Assembly: GCA_022709545.1 (NCBI GenBank)
Contig: JAKLIP010000002.1
Location: forward strand, 310,001 to 374,000
Reading direction: 5' to 3'
Length of the DNA: 64,000 nt
Source: Patescibacteria group bacterium
GTDB lineage: Bacteria; Patescibacteriota; Minisyncoccia; Moranbacterales; GWC2-37-73
The translations under genes and the position numbers were made by a program. The notes beneath the pieces are model-generated. The model was not told where the DNA came from. It searched no databases and saw nothing but the letters and a program-made list of their open reading frames with translations. This document shows, piece after piece, positions 58,734 through 64,000 of this stretch; position 1 is the stretch's first letter; each line of letters begins with the position of its first letter.

Positions 58734-58761
58734 ATGATAGCAATTCATAAAAATCTGTCAA
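58734..58761 (-). promoter_or_regulatory. Promoter of the csoR operon
   Basis: On the - strand: TTGACA (58761-58756), 16-bp spacer, TATCAT (58739-58734), with the operator immediately downstream. Confidence 0.65.
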
Positions 58762-58957
58762 CTCCTATGCATATAAAGGCTAAAATTTGTGTTAAGTTTA
58801 TCCATCTTCTTCTGTGGGCATTAGCCAGTACCAAGCATATGGCTGCCAAAAGAGCAAGGGCTAGAAGCCTTGTCTTTTGTTTGTATTGACTGTTTTTTAT
58901 TTTTGTATTAAGCTTTTTGGATTGGCGTAGGAAAAAGTTGTTTACAAACTTAACCAT
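58745..58957 (-). CDS. Possible small membrane protein (weak)
   Basis: A 70-residue frame from ATG 58957: a basic N-terminus (MVKFVNNFFLRQSKKLNTK) and one hydrophobic segment (LLALALLAAICLVLA) followed by NAHRRRW. It overlaps the promoter and leader of the + strand gene at 58983 and runs up to the csoR promoter. There is no Shine-Dalgarno sequence. It is either a real small protein or chance; I lean slightly against it. Confidence 0.3.
   Translation of the reverse strand: MVKFVNNFFLRQSKKLNTKIKNSQYKQKTRLLALALLAAICLVLANAHRRRWINLTQILAFICIGVDRFL
58886..58914 (+). promoter_or_regulatory. Promoter of the gene at 58983
   Basis: TTGACT (58886-58891), 17-bp spacer, TAAGCT (58909-58914), the same boxes as at tRNA-Glu. 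AAGTTGTTTACAAACTT (58936-58952), a near-palindrome, lies downstream and could bind a regulator. Confidence 0.45.
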
Positions 58958-58982
58958 TTTTATTAATTTTTTGGAGGAAAAA

Positions 58983-60074
58983 ATGAATACAGTTAATACA
59001 GATAATGCAGTAATAAAAACAGAACTGATTAGATTTGAAAACAAACCGGATTCTCTAAAGGAAACAATGATGGGGAAAATAACTTACAATAATGGCAATC
59101 ATTTGAATGTTGTTTTCTGCAATCACAAGGAGTTTTCAGATGATGATTCTTTAATTTCCATGATCTTTGATCAGTCCGGGCAAGAACTCTGGCGGCATAA
59201 AAAAATTGAAGGGCAAAAAACAAGAATATCCAAACTTATTTTTCATGAAGAAATTAAGGAACATGTAATTATTTCCGAAAGATGGGGCATAATTTATAAA
59301 GTTATACCAACCTTGGATCTCATGAAAGATAAGGTTAGGGAATCTACGGAAATTGCGCTTTTTGTAGGAGGCCGGAAACTGGCTGATCTTATATATATAA
59401 AAAAATCGATCGCCAGGCAACTCGGAATGAGGTATGTTTTTTCAGATGACGAAAAAAAATATTTAACTGCTCAACAAAAATTAAAAACGAAAAGAATGGA
59501 GGCGGAGCAGAAACTCGCACTTGAAAAAAAACAGGAAGAATATAAAGAAAAAATCAGAAATAAAAAAGGAAGGCTATCTAATCTGATTTCTCGTGAAGAA
59601 ATAAAAGTCATGGGTCCCAATGGAGAAAAACTTTGGGGGATTCCTGTTGTGGAAACAGAATGGGAAGTGTTGCCTGTAGATACGAAAGTTATCGGCGTTG
59701 AAAGGTATGAAAAAGACATGGGGTTAGAGGACATGAAACCTTTCGAAGCTTTTGTTACAGGAAAAACAGTCAGCGGAAAGTGCGTTAAAAAAAGACTTAC
59801 TGTTGCTATGCTACCTAAGCTCAAAGCAATAAAAGAGCCCATGGTAAAAGTTCTTGGAGTACTTATCTTTGAAATTGATGGTAAGTCAGAAGAAGTCCAG
59901 CTTTTTTCTCAGAATGGCTTAGATGTTCTACGAAAAAACGGACTTAACAATGGAACTATTGTTGCTATCGGAGCTCAAGAAGATAAGGAATTTGAGGTCA
60001 TGAAGCTCGAAGGTAATGAATGTCAGCGCATTGGTTCCCTGTCTCCAGAGGCAGAAGTCTACTTTACCTTATAA
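58983..60074 (+). CDS. Hypothetical protein with central coiled coil
   Basis: A 363-residue protein read from ATG 58983, which has a strong TTGGAGG ribosome site; codons further upstream belong to the leader. Residues ~1-165 look like a globular alpha/beta domain, ~170-210 form a charged coiled coil (QKLALEKKQEEYKEKIRNKK), and the rest is beta-rich (VKVLGVLIFEIDGKSEEVQLF). No signal peptide, membrane segment or known motif. The strong Shine-Dalgarno sequence suggests it is not part of the native core. Function unknown. Confidence 0.7.
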   Translation: MNTVNTDNAVIKTELIRFENKPDSLKETMMGKITYNNGNHLNVVFCNHKEFSDDDSLISMIFDQSGQELWRHKKIEGQKTRISKLIFHEEIKEHVIISERWGIIYKVIPTLDLMKDKVRESTEIALFVGGRKLADLIYIKKSIARQLGMRYVFSDDEKKYLTAQQKLKTKRMEAEQKLALEKKQEEYKEKIRNKKGRLSNLISREEIKVMGPNGEKLWGIPVVETEWEVLPVDTKVIGVERYEKDMGLEDMKPFEAFVTGKTVSGKCVKKRLTVAMLPKLKAIKEPMVKVLGVLIFEIDGKSEEVQLFSQNGLDVLRKNGLNNGTIVAIGAQEDKEFEVMKLEGNECQRIGSLSPEAEVYFTL

Positions 60075-60101
60075 GATGAAAAAATTGTATCTTACGCCAA
60101 G

Positions 60102-60138
60102 AAAACCCTGTTTTTTAAACACGAAAAACAGGGTTTTT
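60102..60138 (+). terminator. Terminator after the coiled-coil protein gene
   Basis: AAAACCCTGTTTTT (60102-60115) pairs with AAAAACAGGGTTTT (60124-60137) around TAAACACG; very stable. Confidence 0.9.
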
Positions 60139-60184
60139 AAATTGTCTTAAAATATGATAAATTAAGGTCATATAAAAATTGCTT

Positions 60185-60784
60185 ATGGATCAAACTGGAC
60201 AACATATTTTTGAATTTCTGAAAACATATGGCTATTGGGCTATGCTACCACTGATGACACTTGAGGGTCCAGTGGTGACATTAATTTCCGCCATGCTGGC
60301 GTCTCTGGGCGCATTTTTTTGGCCATGGGTGCTTATACTTTCAATTTTGGGAGATGTTATTGGGGATGTTATTCTTTATGGTCTTGGTTATAAATACGGG
60401 ATGCATTTCGTAAGACATGTCGGAAAATATATAGGCATCACGGAGGATTTAGTTGAAAAAATGGAAAGATATTTTCAAAATCACGGAGGCAAGACGATTT
60501 TTGTAGTAAAATCAACAGTCGGATTGTGCTGGGCAACGTTCACTGCAGCTGGAATTGTGAAAATGGATTTCAAGAAATTCCTGAAGTATTCTTTTTTAGG
60601 AGGAATCATTTGGAGCGGGTCATTAGTGGCAATGGGATATTTTTATGGTTATCTATGGAGGAGCATAAAAGGGTATATAGATTGGATAGGTTGGGTTATA
60701 GCAATAATAACCATTACTTCTTTTGCAATCATTACTTTTTATAAAAAATATCAGTCAAGAAAGCTTTTAAGGGAAGAGAAATAA
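60185..60784 (+). CDS. DedA family (VTT domain) membrane protein
   Basis: A 199-residue protein with five or six membrane helices, read from ATG 60185 (a TTG at 60179 is less likely). FEFLKTYGYWAMLPLMTLEGPVVTL starts the VTT domain; GDVIGDVILYGLGYKYG, then GKTIFVVKSTVGLCWATFTAAGIVKMDFKKFL with the family Gly/Phe/Arg-like marks. DedA proteins are thought to flip undecaprenyl phosphate or phospholipids. Here the usual F-x-x-R motif is FVVKS, so the Arg is replaced by Lys. Confidence 0.87.
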   Translation: MDQTGQHIFEFLKTYGYWAMLPLMTLEGPVVTLISAMLASLGAFFWPWVLILSILGDVIGDVILYGLGYKYGMHFVRHVGKYIGITEDLVEKMERYFQNHGGKTIFVVKSTVGLCWATFTAAGIVKMDFKKFLKYSFLGGIIWSGSLVAMGYFYGYLWRSIKGYIDWIGWVIAIITITSFAIITFYKKYQSRKLLREEK

Positions 60785-60805
60785 AAATATAGAATTTAAA
60801 AAATG

Positions 60806-60830
60806 AACCGTACAAGCTTGAGCGGTTTTT
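60806..60830 (+). terminator. Weak terminator after dedA
   Basis: AACCG (60806-60810) pairs with CGGTT (60823-60827), followed by TTT. Confidence 0.45.
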
Positions 60831-60831
60831 C

Positions 60832-60860
60832 TTGACTTTTTTTACAATAGATTATAATAT
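60832..60860 (+). promoter_or_regulatory. Promoter of the metallophosphoesterase gene
   Basis: TTGACT (60832-60837), 17-bp spacer, TAATAT (60855-60860). A GGGGGTG ribosome site precedes the ATG. Confidence 0.6.
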
Positions 60861-60919
60861 CATGTGTTGATCTTTAAAAATTTTAAATTATAAAAATAAA
60901 AATACAACGGGGGTGCCTA

Positions 60920-61834
60920 ATGAAAAACATTATTGCAACAATTGCTTTTTTTTCTGATCCTCATTTTTCAACGAGTAGTGAAAAAAAAGAAGAAAAGTGG
61001 TTCCCGCCAATATGTGATTGGTTAGAAAAAATCAATTCTTCTGGTGGTTTGGTTAAAAAATTTCTTAATTTTTGGGACAAAAAAACACAGCGATCTTTTT
61101 TTGCACTTGTTAAAAAACTAATTGACTTGCAGCCATTCGATCGTCTGATTGGGCTGGGGGATTATACCCCAGGAGCAAATGAAAGCGGTATGTTAGCGAG
61201 GAAGACCCATATTCAATATCTTGATTTTAAAAAAACACTAGAGAAGATAATTTGTAAGAAAGAATTGGTTTGGGGAGATCATGATGCTGGCTATAAATTT
61301 AATCTTAAGAAAAAAGCAGGAATAAAAATCGGTACTGAAAAAGGAGGACTATCTGCTAAAAGCGTTAAAGTAGCCAATTATCTTATAGGTAGGCCTTTTG
61401 GAGTTTTTTATGTTAAGGAAACAAAATTTATTTTTCTTGCTACAAACTTAGTAAGAAATGTTAACAAGAAAAGCGAAAAAGAACTCCAGGATTTAAAATT
61501 AGAGCAAGAAAATTTTCTGGCAAAAGAGCTGGGTAACGGTGCTAAGAAGGTTTTTATTCTATTGCATGATCCTACAGCCTTATCGAAAGAAACGTCTTTA
61601 AGGATGATTATGGACTCTCACTGCGATAAAATCATTGCCATCATCCACGGACATTTGCATGCGGAATTTTCGAGAAAGATTGCAATGTTTTCTCCGGTAT
61701 ACCGTGATCTTTGTCGGAAATATAAAACAATTTTGGTTCCGGCTCCATGGGGTATGATGGGAATTGGAGGAGGGTTTCTAATCATGAATATTTTCAGTGA
61801 CGGAACTTACAAAATCCAAAAATACAAAACATAA
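60920..61834 (+). CDS. Calcineurin-like metallophosphoesterase
   Basis: A 304-residue protein with the five metal motifs in order: FFSDPHF (Asp13, His15), IGLGDYTPG, VWGDHDAG (in place of GNHE/D), FILLHDPTA and IIHGHLHAEF. It would hydrolyse a phosphoester, with substrate unknown. The GDHD variant loses the conserved Asn, which may alter the site. It has its own promoter, a GGGGGTG ribosome site and a terminator, so it stands alone. Confidence 0.85.
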   Translation: MKNIIATIAFFSDPHFSTSSEKKEEKWFPPICDWLEKINSSGGLVKKFLNFWDKKTQRSFFALVKKLIDLQPFDRLIGLGDYTPGANESGMLARKTHIQYLDFKKTLEKIICKKELVWGDHDAGYKFNLKKKAGIKIGTEKGGLSAKSVKVANYLIGRPFGVFYVKETKFIFLATNLVRNVNKKSEKELQDLKLEQENFLAKELGNGAKKVFILLHDPTALSKETSLRMIMDSHCDKIIAIIHGHLHAEFSRKIAMFSPVYRDLCRKYKTILVPAPWGMMGIGGGFLIMNIFSDGTYKIQKYKT

Positions 61835-61852
61835 CAATGGTTAAAATTTGTA

Positions 61853-61884
61853 AAAGGAGGCACAACAATAAGCCTCCTTTTTTC
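61853..61884 (+). terminator. Terminator after the metallophosphoesterase gene
   Basis: AAAGGAGGC (61853-61861) and GCCTCCTTT (61872-61880) with a 10-nt loop, then a T run. Confidence 0.85.
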
Positions 61885-61929
61885 TTGCTTAAATGATTAA
61901 AAAGAGTAAAATTGTGCTTATAAGTTAAT

Positions 61930-62772
61930 ATGGTACAAAAAATTGTAAAATTAGCGGAAAAAGCTGTTGGAAAAGCTAAAAGTATCATTTTTGCAGATCC
62001 CAAGCTTTTGTATAAAAAGGAGCGGCACTTATTAAATCAGCCGTTTTTTTTCGAAGGCACAAATGGAAAAGGTGTTCTGCTTGTTCATGGCTGGACAAGT
62101 ACTCCTTATGAATTAAGGCGTTTGGGTAAATATCTAAATGAAAACGGATACACGGTTTTAGGGATTCAGCTTAGCGGTCATGGAACAGTGCCTAAAGATC
62201 TCGAAGACGTTAAATGGCAAACATGGATAAATGATATACAGCTTGGTTATGAAAAACTTAAAGAAGTGTGTCCAAAAATATATATTGCCGGAACTTCTAT
62301 AGGGTCAAGCTTGACAATCGTGTTTGCCAAAGAAAACCCGGAAATTTCTGGTTTAGTTCTTATGGCAACTCCATATAGGATGAAATTTGAAAAAATACTG
62401 GAGCTATGGGGGAGATTCACGAGTCTTTTCAAAGAATATAATAAAAAATTTTATCCCCCTACATTTGGATCGAGGTCTACTATAACAAGACTCATTGCTT
62501 ATCAGTCATATCCTATTAAAAATGCTTTCGAAACATTTGCTCTGATAAAGGAATCCAAAAAAAATATGGAAAAAATAATACAGCCATGTCTTATTATGCA
62601 ATCTACGCACGACCATCTTGTGGAAAAAAATAGTTTGGAAAATATTTATAATCAAATAGGATCAAAAATAAAAGAAAAAAGATATATTTCAAAAGCTTAT
62701 CATACTTTCATTTCTGATATAAAAAATGAGCATGTATTTGAAGACATTCTTAATTTTTTGAATAATAATTAA
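61930..62772 (+). CDS. Alpha/beta hydrolase, lipase/carboxylesterase-like
   Basis: A 280-residue enzyme. VLLVHGWTSTPYE gives the oxyanion site, GHGT the cap start, GTSIGSS the nucleophile elbow (Ser123), STHDHLV the acid (Asp about residue 226) and HTFISD the catalytic His near 257. The plan is that of Est30/monoacylglycerol lipases (Hydrolase_4). No signal peptide is present, so it is cytoplasmic. Its stop lies 15 bp before the GT4 gene. Confidence 0.9.
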   Translation: MVQKIVKLAEKAVGKAKSIIFADPKLLYKKERHLLNQPFFFEGTNGKGVLLVHGWTSTPYELRRLGKYLNENGYTVLGIQLSGHGTVPKDLEDVKWQTWINDIQLGYEKLKEVCPKIYIAGTSIGSSLTIVFAKENPEISGLVLMATPYRMKFEKILELWGRFTSLFKEYNKKFYPPTFGSRSTITRLIAYQSYPIKNAFETFALIKESKKNMEKIIQPCLIMQSTHDHLVEKNSLENIYNQIGSKIKEKRYISKAYHTFISDIKNEHVFEDILNFLNNN

Positions 62773-62787
62773 GAATTGTTAAGGCCT

Positions 62788-63942
62788 ATGCGCATTGCAA
62801 TTTTTACCAATAATTATCTGCCTAATGTTTATGGTGTGCCTATGTCGGTGGAAACATTCAGGAAAGAATTCGAATCCCTCGGACACGAGGTTTTTATTTT
62901 TGCTCCGAAATATTCTGATTATAAGGATATAAATAAAAACATTTTTCGCTACCCATCATTTGATATAAATATAAAATTTCGTTTTCCTTTGCCGATTCCA
63001 TATTCACACAAAATTAATAAAATTTTGGAAGATTTAGACATTGATATTATTCATTCCCAGCATCCTAATCTTTTAGGCTCGGCAGCTGCCAGATGGGCAA
63101 AGAAAAAAAACGTTCCACTGGTTTTCACTTGGCACACTCTTTATGATCAATATACGAATTTTGTGCCTTTTTTACCGGCAAAAATAGTGGCCAAGTGGGC
63201 AATTAATAATGCAGTCAAATATGCCAATAAAGTGGATACTATTATTGTGCCAACTGAATCAGTAGCGCTGATTATTCAGAAATGGGGAATGAACAATAAA
63301 ATAATTCCGATTGCAACGGGAGTTATGGAAAAAGAATTTCTAAATACAGATAGAAATGAAATTCGTGAAAAATACGAAACTAAAGAAAATGAAATTTTAT
63401 TAATTTTAGTTTCACGTCTGACAACTGAAAAAAATATTAATTTTGTTTTTGAAGCAGTCCTGAAAATTCTCAAAGAAAATAAATTAGCTAAATTTCTATT
63501 GGCAGGAGATGGATATCTTCTTCCTGAATTGAAGAAAAGAGTTAAAGAAGAAAATTTAGAAGACAAAATTATTTTTGCCGGAATAATCACTCACCAAGAA
63601 ATAAAAAATTATTATGCGGCTGGAGATATTTTTGTTTATGCTTCCAAATCGGAAACGCAGGGTATGATTATAACTGAAGCGATGTATGTCGGTTTGCCGA
63701 TTGTGGCCGTTAAAGCTCCGGGTGTGGAAAGTTTGGTAGGAAATAACATAAATGGCATCCTAACTTCTGAAAACGAGAGCGAATTTATTAGAGCTATCCA
63801 AAAACTTATGACTGATAAAGATTTACGAAATAAAATGTCGCAAGAATCCGCCAGAATTGCCAGAGAAAAATATACTTCTAAAATATGTGCCGAAAAAATG
63901 CTGGAAGTTTATGAAAAAGCAATAAAAAACCATGCTCAATAA
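62788..63942 (+). CDS. Glycosyltransferase family 4
   Basis: A 384-residue GT-B enzyme read from ATG 62788, where the conserved MRIAIFTNNYLPNVYGVPMSVETF begins in two parts. The second half has VSRLTTEKNINFVFEAV (donor-side start), FLLAGDGYLLPELK, GIITHQEIKNYYAAGDIFVYASKSETQGMIITEAM (E-x7-E type) and the C-terminal helix. It resembles diglucosyl-diacylglycerol or mannosyltransferases that act on lipids. The neighbour alpha/beta hydrolase suggests lipid metabolism, which is inference. Confidence 0.9.
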   Translation: MRIAIFTNNYLPNVYGVPMSVETFRKEFESLGHEVFIFAPKYSDYKDINKNIFRYPSFDINIKFRFPLPIPYSHKINKILEDLDIDIIHSQHPNLLGSAAARWAKKKNVPLVFTWHTLYDQYTNFVPFLPAKIVAKWAINNAVKYANKVDTIIVPTESVALIIQKWGMNNKIIPIATGVMEKEFLNTDRNEIREKYETKENEILLILVSRLTTEKNINFVFEAVLKILKENKLAKFLLAGDGYLLPELKKRVKEENLEDKIIFAGIITHQEIKNYYAAGDIFVYASKSETQGMIITEAMYVGLPIVAVKAPGVESLVGNNINGILTSENESEFIRAIQKLMTDKDLRNKMSQESARIAREKYTSKICAEKMLEVYEKAIKNHAQ

Positions 63943-64000
63943 AAACTTTTATAAAAGAAATACTTTAAAGGTTGCCCAGGATTTGTTGGGCTGTTTTTTG
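63932..64000 (+). CDS. 3-methyladenine DNA glycosylase, N-terminal fragment
   Basis: Twenty-three codons from ATG 63932 to the window edge. NKNFYKRNTLKVAQDLLGCFL is the start of the AAG/MPG family (FxRxxxxVAxxLLGxxL). It overlaps the GT4 stop by 11 bp, so it is translationally coupled. This base-excision enzyme removes alkylated purines. Only the start is visible. Confidence 0.8.
   Translation, partial: MLNKNFYKRNTLKVAQDLLGCFL

Noticed and set aside
1-64000. Recoding of TGA as Gly or Trp, as in some CPR lineages
   Set aside because: Many genes end at TGA at the expected family length, and TGG is used for Trp.
1-64000. CRISPR arrays
   Set aside because: No series of regularly spaced repeats was found. 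The only repeats are pilin blocks, tRNA fragments and hairpins.

Overview
This 64 kb window is AT-rich bacterial chromosome using the standard bacterial code: TGA is a normal stop and Trp is TGG. Several traits point to a Patescibacteria (CPR) lineage of the Parcubacteria kind, though this is inference because no rRNA is present. Core proteins are small and compact. There is a type IV pilus cluster, CPR-style T4SS_pilin genes, VanW, NYN, DksA/TraR and DciA-like genes, and a two-gene [FeFe] hydrogenase locus. Most core genes have no Shine-Dalgarno sequence and start just after A-rich DNA.

Layout. 0-16 kb (+ strand): the tail of an MBL-fold hydrolase, gyrA, rpsO, a NYN-domain protein, pnp, a membrane protein, a 760-bp gap with a 26-bp perfect hairpin and a candidate structured RNA, yraN, a DksA/TraR zinc finger, lspA, a degenerate CPBP-type membrane protein, then a large exported protein followed by two VirB2-like pilins and a propeller protein. 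One of the pilins is fused to an M15-type D,D-peptidase domain. 16-24 kb (- strand): two O-antigen ligase-like proteins, two GT2 glycosyltransferases, a flippase, jag, yidC, rnpA and rpmH. The rpmH/dnaA gap carries DnaA boxes and is the likely oriC. 24-31 kb (+): dnaA, dnaN, a dciA-like gene, tRNA-Pro, metal-related small proteins (DUF5320, DUF134), a ZIP transporter, a thioredoxin/CcdA fusion and a propeller protein.

31.5-32 kb holds the strangest locus: tRNA-Arg(CCG), then a tRNA gene interrupted in its anticodon loop by about 118 bp that contain a complete tRNA-Ala(CGC), flanked by arms that pair with each other. It is followed by alr, thiI (- strand), a membrane protein + NuoF-like + HydA hydrogenase operon ending in ychF, a histidine kinase/response regulator pair, and a pilus cluster (pilB, pilC, three prepilin-like proteins, pilM, pilN, pilO, a PilP-position protein) ending at about 49.8 kb. 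Four tRNAs (Arg-TCG, His, Arg-TCT, Lys-CTT), vanW, hsp20, a PrsW-like gene and tsaD follow on the - strand.

54-64 kb is more accessory. It holds a sigma factor and a tRNA-Glu whose 3' end is repeated 1.9 kb downstream, bounding a small integrated segment with an HExxH protein. Next comes a CsoR-controlled metal cluster (CsoR, MerT/HMA-like membrane protein, an 11-Cys metallothionein), with a CsoR-type operator over the promoter. The window ends with a DedA protein, a metallophosphoesterase, an alpha/beta hydrolase, a GT4 glycosyltransferase and the first codons of a 3-methyladenine DNA glycosylase. Three genes here have strong Shine-Dalgarno sequences, unlike the core genes, which suggests acquisition.
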